Positions 16,816 to 26,296 of a stretch of DNA of 64,000 nt are shown in pieces. How positions within the stretch are numbered: position 1 is the first letter of the stretch; each line of letters starts with the position of its first letter. A model generated the notes under the pieces. It made no database searches and had not been told where the DNA came from. It was given only the letters and a program-made list of their open reading frames with translations. A program made the position numbers and the translations under genes. This stretch comes from CALBPI01 sp038533155 (GTDB lineage: Bacteria; Pseudomonadota; Gammaproteobacteria; Steroidobacterales; Woeseiaceae), in NCBI GenBank assembly GCA_038533155.1, contig JBCAZH010000007.1:24411-88410 (forward strand), in the 5' to 3' direction.

Positions 16816-17985
16816 GTGTCTCAACCACCTGCAACGTTTCGCTTAGCGCTGGTTGCTGGCGAACACTCCGGTGACACGTTGGGCGCAGGACTCATGGAAG
16901 CGGTGCGAGATCGAATTCCCGATGCTCAGTTTTGCGGTGTCGGTGGCCCGAAAATGCGAGCGGCTGGCCTGGACTGTTGGGAAGATGCCGAGGCGCTTGC
17001 GGTGATGGGCCTGACCGAGGTGATTAAGCACTTGCCTCGGCTGCTAAAGCTCAGACGTGATCTGGTCAGGCGATTCTCGAGCGTCGCGCCCGACGCTTTT
17101 GTCGGAATCGATGCGCCGGACTTCAATATCGGTTTGGCGAAACGCTTACGGTCACGTGGCATCAAGACCGTGCAGTATGTCAGTCCGTCGGTTTGGGCTT
17201 GGCGCCAAGGCCGCGTCAAGACGATCGCCAAGGCGTGCGACCGAGTGTTGTGTTTGCTGCCTTTCGAACCGGATTTCTATTCGCGCCACCGTGTCGACGC
17301 GACGTTCGTCGGGCATCCGTTAGCGCAGCAGATACGACCAACAGCCGATATCACGGTTCCAAGAAAAAAGGTTGGCTTGTCTCCCGAAGGGCCGGTACTT
17401 GCCGTATTGCCCGGCTCGCGCAGCGGTGAAATCACGCGCTTGGCGCCTGACTTTCTTGAGGCGGCAGCGATGTTGAGCGAGCAGGTACCTGGCCTAAGTG
17501 TATTGGTCCCACTGGCGAGCGAGTCTGGGGCAACACAGGTCCGTCAACTCATGAACGATCATGGGATTCCTGGGAACTTTCGAATCTCGGTCGGCGACGC
17601 GGATGTTTGCATGGCGGCGGCCGATATTTTGCTTCTAGCGTCGGGCACGGCTTCGCTTGAGGGATTGCTGCACGGTAAGCCGATGGTCGTTGCATATCGT
17701 TTGGCGCCGTCGACGTACCGAATTGTGAACACACTCGGTCTCGTGAAATTGGAGCACTTTTCCCTGCCGAATCTGTTGACCGAAACACCGTTTGTCCGTG
17801 AATTCGTGCAGGACGAGATCACGCCTGCGGCGCTCTCCAATGCGCTGCTGCCGCTCCTAGACGACCAGAATCGGGTGGAGATGTTGCGGTCTTTTTCTGA
17901 AGTGAGAGATCAACTCGCCGTCAATGCAGATGAGCGTGCCGCGACCGCGGTTATTGAGACCGCCAGATCTGGGGCGCGTCTGTGA
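16816..17985 (+). CDS. lpxB: LpxB, lipid-A-disaccharide synthase
   Basis: GT19 glycosyltransferase joining UDP-diacylglucosamine and lipid X at the inner membrane. 389 aa, GTG start at 16816. AGEHSGDTLGAGLM at the N-terminus, SPSVWAWRQGR and LPGSRSGEI, and ASGTASLEG in the nucleotide-binding half, are hallmark motifs. It overlaps rnhB by GTGA. Confidence 0.95.
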   Translation: MSQPPATFRLALVAGEHSGDTLGAGLMEAVRDRIPDAQFCGVGGPKMRAAGLDCWEDAEALAVMGLTEVIKHLPRLLKLRRDLVRRFSSVAPDAFVGIDAPDFNIGLAKRLRSRGIKTVQYVSPSVWAWRQGRVKTIAKACDRVLCLLPFEPDFYSRHRVDATFVGHPLAQQIRPTADITVPRKKVGLSPEGPVLAVLPGSRSGEITRLAPDFLEAAAMLSEQVPGLSVLVPLASESGATQVRQLMNDHGIPGNFRISVGDADVCMAAADILLLASGTASLEGLLHGKPMVVAYRLAPSTYRIVNTLGLVKLEHFSLPNLLTETPFVREFVQDEITPAALSNALLPLLDDQNRVEMLRSFSEVRDQLAVNADERAATAVIETARSGARL

Positions 17986-18617
17986 GCGCAGGCTTGCCGC
18001 TTATCGCCGCGAGTCGCGACGGCTGGGTCGCGGGCGTCGATGAAGCCGGTCGTGGACCACTGGCCGGTCCGGTGGTCGCTAGCGCGGTTATCCTTGACCC
18101 CGAACGGGTTCCGCGAGGACTGAATGATTCGAAGCAGTTGTCGGCGTCGCGCCGCAGCGCCCTGGCGACAGAGATTCGCGAGGTTGCCGTCGCATTCGCA
18201 GTGGTATCGTTCAGTGCGTCCGAAATTGACCAGCGGAACATCTTGGCCTGTACGATGAGCGCGATGGCACAGGCTGTCGCCGAGCTCGAAGCAGTGCCGG
18301 TTGAGGTTCGAGTCGATGGCAATCGACTCCCGCCGGCATGCGAGCGCATTGAGTCTGAATGGATCGCTATCGTGGGCGGCGACGGCTTGGATGCGGGCAT
18401 TGCGGCCGCATCTATACTCGCAAAGACGACGCGTGATGCATTGATGATCGAGTACGATGAATTGTGGCCGCAGTATGGGTTTGCGAGACACAAGGGGTAT
18501 GGCACAAAACAGCATATGACAGCGTTGGAAACATACGGGCCGTGCGAGATTCATCGAGCAAGTTTTGCACCGGTGAAGCGCGCATTGCGAACACAGGATG
18601 GAGCTGATGGTCGCTGA
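17982..18617 (+). CDS. rnhB: Ribonuclease HII
   Basis: Removes ribonucleotides from DNA and RNA-DNA hybrids. 211 aa, GTG start within the lpxB stop (GTGA). The catalytic D20 and E21 are in GVDEAGRGPLAGPV; a further acidic residue is in the ILAKTTRD region and the C-terminal RHKGYGTKQHM motif is intact. Its end overlaps the dnaE start. Confidence 0.95.
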   Translation: MSAGLPLIAASRDGWVAGVDEAGRGPLAGPVVASAVILDPERVPRGLNDSKQLSASRRSALATEIREVAVAFAVVSFSASEIDQRNILACTMSAMAQAVAELEAVPVEVRVDGNRLPPACERIESEWIAIVGGDGLDAGIAAASILAKTTRDALMIEYDELWPQYGFARHKGYGTKQHMTALETYGPCEIHRASFAPVKRALRTQDGADGR

Positions 18618-21600
18618 TCTGCAGAGCATGCCGAGCGAGGCGGTCGTTAGCCCGCCGATGTTCGTACACCTGCACGTGCATACCCAATACTCGATCGTCG
18701 ACGGGTTGGTGAAAGTGCCAGACCTTATGCAGGCGGTGGCGACTCACGGGATGCCCGCGGTGGCTTTGTCCGATGCGGGTAACTTGTTTGCGATGGTGAA
18801 GTTCTACACCAAAGCGCTGCGAGAAGGTGTGAAACCCATCATCGGTGTCGAGATCGCGGTTCGAGACGAGGGTGACGCGGCACAGTCGCCGGATCTTATG
18901 GTGCTTCTTTGCCAAAACGTGGATGGTTATCGAAACCTCACGCGTTTGGTGACCCGCGCTTATCAGGAAGGTCAACGCAAGGGCAGACCTCTGGTCCATC
19001 GGGACTGGTTGACCCAGGAGGCATGCGATGGACTGATCGCTTTGTCGGGCGGTTTCGAAGGCGAGCTGGCCCGCTGGGCACGGGTCGGTGAATCAGAAGT
19101 GTTGGAAACCTGCACGCGACATTGGCAATTCGTGTTCGCCGATCGGTTCTACCTGCAGGTTTCGCGAACGGGAAAACCGGAAGAGGCGGGATGGCTAGAT
19201 GCGGCGGTTCGATTAGGGCACGAATACGACCTACCGTTGGTCGCAACCAACGATGTCCGTTTCTTAGAACCCAATCAATTTGAAGCGCACGAGGCGCGCG
19301 TTTGCATTCATCAAGGTCGCACGTTGGCGGATAGCAGGCGCCCGAAGCCCTACACGCCGCACCAGTATCTTCGTTCGCCGGCAGAGATGGTCGAGTTGTT
19401 CCACGATCTGCCTGAGGCGATCGAGAACACGGTTCATGTCGCCGCCCGATGCAGCCTCGACCTTGAGCTTGGCAAGAGTTACCTGCCGGAGTTTCCCGTG
19501 CCAGACGGGAGCGATGCCGAGACGTGGCTTTGTAAGCAGTCGCGAGAAAAACTGGAGGCCCGCCTCGATCGCCTGAAGACGGCAGAAAACAGCGCTGATG
19601 ACTACCGGGCGAGACTTGAGCGCGAGCTGCAAACGATTTGCGATATGGGCTTCCCTGGGTATTTTCTGATCGTCGCCGATTTTATTGAGTGGGCGCGGAA
19701 CAACGGCGTGCCGGTTGGCCCTGGTCGTGGATCGGGGGCGGGATCCCTTGTTGCTTTTGTCCTTGGAATTACGGACATCGACCCGTTGGAGCATGATTTG
19801 TTGTTCGAACGGTTTCTGAACCCAGAACGGGTGTCGATGCCCGACTTCGATGTGGACTTCTGTATGGAAGGCCGGGATCGCGTGATTGCGTATGTGGCGG
19901 AGCACTACGGCCGCCACCGAGTCTCGCAGATCATCACCTATGGCACGATGGCCGCGAAAGCGGTGGTCCGCGATGCGGGACGGGTGCTCGATTTCCCCTA
20001 TGGATTTGTCGATCGAATTGCCAAGCTGATTCCGTTTGAGGTCGGGATGACGCTGAACAAGGCGTTGGACGATGAGCCCGAGTTGGCGCGTTTGTATCGC
20101 GAGGACGACGAGGTTAAGAGCATCCTTGACCTTGCGCTGTCTCTCGAGGGCTGTGTGCGCAACGCCGGCAAACATGCTGGCGGTGTCGTGATCGCGCCGA
20201 CAGAGTTGACCGACTTTACGCCGCTGTATTGTGAGGAGGGCGGTGCCAACCTAGTCACGCAATTTGATAAGGATGACGTAGAGGCTGCCGGACTCGTCAA
20301 GTTCGATTTTCTTGGACTTCGGACACTGACGATCATCGATCGCGCATTGCAGTCTGTGAATGCCGCACGCGCGAGTCAGGGCGAGGATCTGATCGATCTG
20401 CAAGCGCTGCCGATGGACGATAAGGCGACGTTCGAGTTGTTGCAAAGATGCCAGACAACGGCTGTGTTTCAACTTGAGTCGCGCGGCATGAAAGACCTGA
20501 TTAAGCGACTGCGTCCCGATTGCTTTGGCGATCTTGTAGCCTTGGTGGCGTTGTTTCGACCGGGGCCACTGCAGTCCGGCATGGTCGATGACTTCATTGC
20601 TCGCAAGCACGGCCAGACGGGCCAGGAGATCGATTATCTGCACCCAGATTTAAAGCCGGTCTTGGAGCCGACCTACGGCGTTATCCTGTACCAAGAGCAA
20701 GTGATGCAGATCGCCCAGGTGCTAGCCGGCTACACGTTGGGTGGCGCTGATCTACTCCGTCGTGCGATGGGTAAGAAAAAGCCCGAGGAAATGGCTAAGC
20801 AGCGTCAGATCTTCGTGGATGGGTGTGTCGAGCGTGAAGTCGACAAGGCTCAGGCGGAGTACATATTCGATTTGATGGAGAAGTTCGCCGGATACGGATT
20901 CAACAAATCGCACTCTGCGGCCTATGCTGTGCTCAGCTATCAGACGGCATGGCTAAAGGCGCACTATCCCGCTGAGTTTATGGCGGCAGTCATGTCCTCT
21001 GATATGGATAGCACCGACAAACTGGTTGGGCTTAAGGATGACTGCCGAACGATTGGCATCCAACTGTTAGCACCAGATATCAACGCATCGCAAGCCAGTT
21101 TCACCGCGACACCCGAGGGTGATATCCGTTATGGGCTAGGTGCGATCAAAGGGGTCGGCATCGCGGCAATCGATGCTTTGGTTGAGGCGCGTGAAGCGCA
21201 GGGACCTTTTCGCGACTTGCCAGAAGTCCTACAGCGTGTTGACCTTGAGCCGTTTAACCGGCGTATGTTCGAGGCCCTGATTAAGGCGGGCGCTACCGAT
21301 AGTCTGCACGGCAATCGTCGCGCGATGATGGAGACGGTACCGGATCTGCTGCGACAGGCGGAGCAAGATGCGCGGGCTGCCGCGGCCGGCCAAAACGATT
21401 TGTTCGGTACTACTGAGAACGACACGGCGCTGCCGAGTATCTCGATTCGCGAAGTAGCTGAATGGCATTCGAGCGACAAGCTGCGGGCAGAGAAGGAGGC
21501 GCTTGGCCTGTACCTGTCCGGTCATCCCTTCGCGCGCTACCGTCAAATTACGGCACAACTGGCGCGCGCGACGCTTGGCGAAATTGTGTCGACACGTCCG

Positions 21601-22155
21601 CCAGCGGGTGCCGAGAGTGGCGGCGATTTTTCGCAGCCGAAGCGCCAGGTCACAGTCGCAGGTTTGATCTTTGATATCCGCAAGCGCGGCAATCGGACGA
21701 CGGTCACGCTGGACGACGACACTGGTCGTGTCGATGTGCAGTTGTACTCCGAGACGGTCGATGCTGTTCGCCATCTTCTCGTCAAAGATGCCGTGGTCGC
21801 CGCATCTGGAAACCTCAGTTGGGATAGCTTCATGAACGCGTGGTGCGTCAATGCAAAGTCGCTACGTGACGTCGATCATATGGTCGAAGAGTATGCCGCG
21901 AAGCTCATCCTATGTTTTGCGAGACCGGATAGTGATGCCGAAGCGCGCGAGCGTGTACGTCAGCTGCAAGACGTACTCCGTCCGCATCGCGGTGGCGCTT
22001 GCGAGATTGTGATCGACTACCGTGCCGGTGAGCTTGCCGGGCAGGTTGCTCTAGGCGAGCTCTGGCGGGTTCGTGTGAGTAGCGGTTTGCGCAACGCGTT
22101 GGATGAGACGTTTGGAGAGGGTAGCTACACGATTAAGCTTGCGCCAACGCATTGA
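18607..22155 (+). CDS. dnaE: DNA polymerase III alpha subunit
   Basis: Replicative polymerase, about 1182 aa. The PHP domain begins at once (HLHVHTQYSIVDG); the pol core has GRGSGAGSLVAFVLGITDIDP and the catalytic aspartates in MPDFDVDF, with YQEQVMQIAQ and GYGFNKSHSAAYA in palm and fingers; helix-hairpin-helix, OB (VTVAGLIFDIRKRGNRT) and C-terminal tau-binding regions follow. ATG 18598 is also in frame, but ATG 18607 stands eight bases after AGGA. It overlaps rnhB by 11 bases. Confidence 0.96.
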   Translation: MVADLQSMPSEAVVSPPMFVHLHVHTQYSIVDGLVKVPDLMQAVATHGMPAVALSDAGNLFAMVKFYTKALREGVKPIIGVEIAVRDEGDAAQSPDLMVLLCQNVDGYRNLTRLVTRAYQEGQRKGRPLVHRDWLTQEACDGLIALSGGFEGELARWARVGESEVLETCTRHWQFVFADRFYLQVSRTGKPEEAGWLDAAVRLGHEYDLPLVATNDVRFLEPNQFEAHEARVCIHQGRTLADSRRPKPYTPHQYLRSPAEMVELFHDLPEAIENTVHVAARCSLDLELGKSYLPEFPVPDGSDAETWLCKQSREKLEARLDRLKTAENSADDYRARLERELQTICDMGFPGYFLIVADFIEWARNNGVPVGPGRGSGAGSLVAFVLGITDIDPLEHDLLFERFLNPERVSMPDFDVDFCMEGRDRVIAYVAEHYGRHRVSQIITYGTMAAKAVVRDAGRVLDFPYGFVDRIAKLIPFEVGMTLNKALDDEPELARLYREDDEVKSILDLALSLEGCVRNAGKHAGGVVIAPTELTDFTPLYCEEGGANLVTQFDKDDVEAAGLVKFDFLGLRTLTIIDRALQSVNAARASQGEDLIDLQALPMDDKATFELLQRCQTTAVFQLESRGMKDLIKRLRPDCFGDLVALVALFRPGPLQSGMVDDFIARKHGQTGQEIDYLHPDLKPVLEPTYGVILYQEQVMQIAQVLAGYTLGGADLLRRAMGKKKPEEMAKQRQIFVDGCVEREVDKAQAEYIFDLMEKFAGYGFNKSHSAAYAVLSYQTAWLKAHYPAEFMAAVMSSDMDSTDKLVGLKDDCRTIGIQLLAPDINASQASFTATPEGDIRYGLGAIKGVGIAAIDALVEAREAQGPFRDLPEVLQRVDLEPFNRRMFEALIKAGATDSLHGNRRAMMETVPDLLRQAEQDARAAAAGQNDLFGTTENDTALPSISIREVAEWHSSDKLRAEKEALGLYLSGHPFARYRQITAQLARATLGEIVSTRPPAGAESGGDFSQPKRQVTVAGLIFDIRKRGNRTTVTLDDDTGRVDVQLYSETVDAVRHLLVKDAVVAASGNLSWDSFMNAWCVNAKSLRDVDHMVEEYAAKLILCFARPDSDAEARERVRQLQDVLRPHRGGACEIVIDYRAGELAGQVALGELWRVRVSSGLRNALDETFGEGSYTIKLAPTH

Positions 22156-22216
22156 CGTGAGTCGCGAGGCCTGCCTGTGATACCGTTCACCTCTGTCGAA
22201 GTATGGTTCTAAACCC

Positions 22217-23176
22217 ATGGATTTGAAGTTCTTAGATTTTGAACAGCCGATCGCCGAACTCGAAGGCAAAATCGAGGGTTTGCGGTATGTCGGAGACGAC
22301 TCCGGTGTCAACATTGCGGAAGAAATTGAGCGACTGACGAAGAAAAGCGAATCGTTAACGAAATCGATATTTTCGAATCTCAGCTCGTGGCAAGTAGCGC
22401 AGGTCGCACGCCATCCCATGCGCCCTTACACGCTGGATTACCTCTCGCAGATCTTTGAAGACTTTCAAGAGCTCCACGGCGACCGAATGTACGCCGACGA
22501 TTATGCGATCGTCGGCGGCTTGGCTCGAATCGATGGTCGTCCCATCATGCTGATCGGCCATCAAAAGGGCCGCGATACGAAAGAGCGCGTCCTCAGGAAC
22601 TATGGCATGCCGCGTCCCGAAGGCTACCGCAAGGCGCAGCGACTCATGGAGCTTGCCGAAAAGTTCTCTATTCCGGTAGTCACTTTGATTGATACCCCTG
22701 GCGCATACCCGGGCATCGGTGCCGAAGAGCGCGGTCAGTCCGAGGCAATTGCTCGCAGTCTGAAAGTGATGGCCAGGCTTCGCACGCCAATCATCAGTGT
22801 CGTAATCGGCGAAGGCGGAAGCGGTGGCGCGTTGGCTATCGGCGTGTCCGACCATTTGATGATGCTGCAGTATTCCGTCTATTCGGTGATCTCGCCGGAA
22901 GGTTGTGCGTCCATTCTCTGGAAAAGTGCTGAAAAGGCGGCAGATGCGGCTGAGGCGATGCGGATCACAGCCGATCAATTGGTGGAATTCGGGCTGATTG
23001 ATGAAGTGCTTGAGGAGCCTCTCGGTGGCGCCCATCGCTCGCCTGAGGATATGGCAGCAACGCTGAAGGCGGGGTTGCTGCGACAGGTCATCGCGCTGTC
23101 AGATGTGCCCACCGATGAGTTACTCGCGCGTCGCGCGGCACGCCTGTCCGGCTTCGGTGACTTCAAGAGCGCCTGA
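22217..23176 (+). CDS. accA: Acetyl-CoA carboxylase carboxyltransferase alpha subunit
   Basis: Crotonase-fold half of the carboxyltransferase making malonyl-CoA; acts with AccD. 319 aa; starts MDLKFLDFEQPIAELE; GHQKGRDTKERVLRNYGMPR and GEGGSGGALAIGVSD (oxyanion/CoA site) are typical. No Shine-Dalgarno is visible before ATG 22217, and a TATGGT hexamer ends nine bases upstream, so a leaderless transcript is possible but weakly supported. tilS follows after two bases. Confidence 0.95.
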   Translation: MDLKFLDFEQPIAELEGKIEGLRYVGDDSGVNIAEEIERLTKKSESLTKSIFSNLSSWQVAQVARHPMRPYTLDYLSQIFEDFQELHGDRMYADDYAIVGGLARIDGRPIMLIGHQKGRDTKERVLRNYGMPRPEGYRKAQRLMELAEKFSIPVVTLIDTPGAYPGIGAEERGQSEAIARSLKVMARLRTPIISVVIGEGGSGGALAIGVSDHLMMLQYSVYSVISPEGCASILWKSAEKAADAAEAMRITADQLVEFGLIDEVLEEPLGGAHRSPEDMAATLKAGLLRQVIALSDVPTDELLARRAARLSGFGDFKSA

Positions 23177-23178
23177 GC

Positions 23179-24510
23179 GTGGGTAGCGACGCGACGGTCC
23201 AGGCGGCCGTCGCGAGTGTCGTCAAATCTCAGCCCGAAGATTCCCGATGGGTCGTAGCGTTCAGTGGTGGGCGCGACTCGACCGTGTTGTTGCACGCGCT
23301 AAAGCAACATACCGACCTTGCAGTGCGCGCTGTGTTTGTCGATCACGGCTTACAGCCGGCGGTTCGGTCGCAATGGCTCGCGCATGTGAGGTCGGCAACA
23401 CAAGCGCTTGGCACTTCCCTCGTGGTGCTGGACGCCTCGTCACAGGTCCCGACGGGTGAGAGTCTAGAGGCGCACGCCAGACAAGAGCGCTATCGGCTGT
23501 TGGCTGAAAATTTGGCCATAGGGGAAATTCTCGTCACAGCACAACATGCGGACGATCAAGCGGAAACTGTGTTGCTACAGTTGTTGCGCGGCGCCGGGCC
23601 GTCTGGGTTGTCAGCTATGCCGCGAATCGCTGCATTTGGTCGAGGCATACTGATACGACCATTGATCCATTTGGAGACGGGGGTCGTCGAATCTCACGCG
23701 ACGACCAATGGCCTTGAGTGGTTCGACGATCCGAGCAATTTGAGCACTCGGTTTGACCGAAACTATCTGCGCCATGAGGTCATGCCGAACGTACACAAGC
23801 GATGGCCGTCGGCCGCGAATACGCTGGGGCGTGCGGCTGGCTGGCAACGGCAGGCAGCTAACGCGCTGGCGAGACAAGCGCTGGCGGATTGGCAGGCAGC
23901 CTGCCAGCCACTCTCCGGGCTGGCTTCTTGCGAGCGCCTGGCAAAACTGCCGGACACGCGGGTTGCCGAGGCGCTTCGCGCGGGCATTCGGGGTGCAGGT
24001 TTGACGATGCCGAGCGCGAGCCGTTTGCAGTCGATTGTGACGTTGACGCGTGCAGCGTCCGGTAAGGGATTAGTCGGCTGGGAGGGCGGTTCAGCGCGAC
24101 GCTACCGTGATCGACTGTATTTGCTCGACGCTTTGGCAGTGGAACCCACAGGGTTCCAGCAAGCGTGGGATGGTCGTTCCACACTGGTGTTGCCACAAGG
24201 CTACGGCGCGATGTGTTTACTGCCTGAGCCGGCGATGGCGCTCGAGCTGAGGTGCCATTTCCGAGAGCCTGGTCTTCGGGTATGCGAGGTTTCAGGCCAC
24301 TCAAAGTCTTTTGCGCAGTGGTGCCAAGAGCGCGCAATCGCGCCATGGATGAGATCCAGAATTCCGTTGCTGAGTGCTTCAGACGAGCTGGTCGCAATTG
24401 GTGGTAAGCGTCTGTCGGGCTGGCACAAATTGGGCGTGACAGCGACGCCAAGTTGGATTGATTCCCCCGAGCTTGGATTGTCTGCCAACCCCGGCTCTGG
24501 TATCGTCTGA
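23179..24510 (+). CDS. tilS: TilS, tRNA(Ile)-lysidine synthetase
   Basis: Modifies C34 of the AUA-reading tRNA-Ile to lysidine using ATP. 443 aa, GTG start. The PP-loop VVAFSGGRDSTVLLHAL is near residues 25-41; then VDHGLQP, TAQHADDQAETVLLQLLRG and NYLRHEVMP, followed by the TilS substrate-binding and C-terminal domains. Located between accA and pyrG, a common gammaproteobacterial position. Confidence 0.94.
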   Translation: MGSDATVQAAVASVVKSQPEDSRWVVAFSGGRDSTVLLHALKQHTDLAVRAVFVDHGLQPAVRSQWLAHVRSATQALGTSLVVLDASSQVPTGESLEAHARQERYRLLAENLAIGEILVTAQHADDQAETVLLQLLRGAGPSGLSAMPRIAAFGRGILIRPLIHLETGVVESHATTNGLEWFDDPSNLSTRFDRNYLRHEVMPNVHKRWPSAANTLGRAAGWQRQAANALARQALADWQAACQPLSGLASCERLAKLPDTRVAEALRAGIRGAGLTMPSASRLQSIVTLTRAASGKGLVGWEGGSARRYRDRLYLLDALAVEPTGFQQAWDGRSTLVLPQGYGAMCLLPEPAMALELRCHFREPGLRVCEVSGHSKSFAQWCQERAIAPWMRSRIPLLSASDELVAIGGKRLSGWHKLGVTATPSWIDSPELGLSANPGSGIV

Positions 24511-24633
24511 CTCCGTTCTGATGACGCGAGATCGCGCTCTGAGGCCGGAGTGAAGGCTAGCTGCCGACCGCACCTGTTGGTGACGTTGACGGCATGACGA
24601 TAAACCTTTGCTCCGGCTTTTTTTGTTGCCGGA
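24511..24633 (+). promoter_or_regulatory. pyrG leader with competing hairpins and a T7 tract (candidate attenuator)
   Basis: Four complementary segments: CTCCG (24511-24515), GCCGGAG (24544-24550), CTCCGGC (24611-24617) and GCCGGA (24628-24633). Segments 2 and 3 pair perfectly and are followed at once by seven Ts (24618-24624), a terminator shape. Its long loop folds further: TGCCG (24562-24566) with CGGCA (24590-24594), and CACC-TGTT-GGTG (24571-24582). Segments 1:2 and 3:4 are the alternative pairings; 3:4 would bury GGA close to the pyrG start. A weak promoter, TTGGTG-N16-GATAAA (24577-24604), would start RNA near segment 3. Confidence 0.4.
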
Positions 24634-24643
24634 CGGATTGCCC

Positions 24644-26296
24644 ATGACTTCTTACGTATTTATCACTGGTGGCGTTGTTTCATCGCTTGGCAAAGGCATC
24701 ACGTCGGCGTGCTTAGCGGCGATCCTCGAGTCGCGTGGCTTGTCGATCAGCATGATGAAGCTCGATCCCTACATCAATGTCGATCCAGGGACGATGAGTC
24801 CATTCCAGCACGGCGAGGTGTTCGTCACTGATGACGGTTCGGAAACTGATCTGGACTTAGGCCACTACGAACGCTTTGTGCGCGTGACCACGGGAAGGCA
24901 CAGTAACTTCACGACGGGACAAATCTACGAGTCAGTCATTGCTCGCGAACGTCGAGGGGACTACCTAGGAGCGACGGTGCAGGTCATCCCCCATGTCACC
25001 GACGAGATCAAAGCGTCCATTCGTCGCGGCGCTGGCGATGCGGATGTGTGTTTTGTCGAGATTGGCGGTACCGTGGGTGATATCGAGTCACTACCGTTTT
25101 TGGAAGCTATTCGTCAGATGGGGGTCGAACTGGGTCGCGAACGCGTGGCCTATGTCCATCTCACGCTCGTTCCCTATATCGCGACGAGCTCTGAGATCAA
25201 GACCAAACCGACCCAGCACTCAGTCAAGGAACTGCGGTCGATTGGTATCCAACCCGATATATTAGTGTGCCGTTCGGAGTTGCCGTTGCCAGAAGAGCAG
25301 CGGCGAAAGATCGCGTTGTTCACCAACGTTCAAGAGAGCGCGGTCGTTTCGGCATACGACGTCGATGATCTTTATCGGATTCCTATGGTTTTGCACGAGC
25401 AGGGCTTCGACGAGATTATCTGTCGACAGCTACGGCTCGACGTGCCGAAGGCGGACCTTTCGGCGTGGCAAAGTGTCGTGGACGCCAAGCGAAATCCGGA
25501 CGGTGAAGTCAATATCGCGATGGTCGGGAAGTATGTCGATTTTCGCGATTCCTACATTTCGTTGACCGAAGCGTTGTTGCATGCCGGCATTCAGACAAGA
25601 ACCCGCGTGAATATCCATTACGTGGAGTCACAAGACATTGAAGAGTCGGGCACGAATCAGCTGCGTCAATACGACGCGCTGTTGGTACCCGGCGGGTTCG
25701 GCGACCGCGGCATCGAAGGCAAGATAGCGACCGTACGGTTTGCGCGGGAGAATGGAATTCCCTACCTCGGTATTTGTTTGGGCATGCAGGTCGCGGTGAT
25801 TGAATTCGCGCGGCACGTCGCGAACCTCGAGGCGGCCCACAGCACAGAGTTTGATCGCGAGTCGCCGCATCCGGTCGTCGGATTGATCACGGAGTGGCAG
25901 AATCTCGACGGCGTCACGCAGTTGCGCAGCGAGCAATCAAATCTCGGTGGAACGATGCGCCTTGGGGCACAACAAGTCGAGCTACAGCCGGGTAGCGCGG
26001 TTCGCGACATCTATGGTTCAGATGAGATTCGTGAGCGCCACCGCCATCGCTACGAGGTCAACAACAACTATCGAGATCGGTTGTCAGACGCCGGCCTCAG
26101 CTTCAGCGGTCTGTCGCCGGATGATCTCGTTGAGATGATCGAACTGCCCGGTCACCCATGGTTCGTTGCGAGCCAGTTCCACCCCGAGTTCACGAGCAAC
26201 CCACGCGACGGCCATCCTTTGTTCACGAGTTTCGTGACAGCTGCGCGCGCGATCACTGAGCAAGCACCCGCCCAGGTCAAGGCGCAAGCGCAATGA
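24644..26296 (+). CDS. pyrG: CTP synthase
   Basis: Aminates UTP to CTP with glutamine and ATP. 550 aa: an N-terminal synthase domain (YVFITGGVVSSLGKGI, DPYINVDPGTMSP) and a C-terminal class I glutamine amidotransferase with nucleophile Cys in LGICLGMQ and the His-Pro-Glu in FHPEF. The longer frame from 24608 runs through the hairpin region, so ATG 24644, aligned with the family, is chosen. It overlaps kdsA by ATGA. Confidence 0.97.
   Translation: MTSYVFITGGVVSSLGKGITSACLAAILESRGLSISMMKLDPYINVDPGTMSPFQHGEVFVTDDGSETDLDLGHYERFVRVTTGRHSNFTTGQIYESVIARERRGDYLGATVQVIPHVTDEIKASIRRGAGDADVCFVEIGGTVGDIESLPFLEAIRQMGVELGRERVAYVHLTLVPYIATSSEIKTKPTQHSVKELRSIGIQPDILVCRSELPLPEEQRRKIALFTNVQESAVVSAYDVDDLYRIPMVLHEQGFDEIICRQLRLDVPKADLSAWQSVVDAKRNPDGEVNIAMVGKYVDFRDSYISLTEALLHAGIQTRTRVNIHYVESQDIEESGTNQLRQYDALLVPGGFGDRGIEGKIATVRFARENGIPYLGICLGMQVAVIEFARHVANLEAAHSTEFDRESPHPVVGLITEWQNLDGVTQLRSEQSNLGGTMRLGAQQVELQPGSAVRDIYGSDEIRERHRHRYEVNNNYRDRLSDAGLSFSGLSPDDLVEMIELPGHPWFVASQFHPEFTSNPRDGHPLFTSFVTAARAITEQAPAQVKAQAQ

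Noticed and set aside
19264..20175. 303-codon minus-strand frame inside dnaE
   Set aside because: Lies wholly within the conserved polymerase core on the other strand; no family match and no ribosome binding site.
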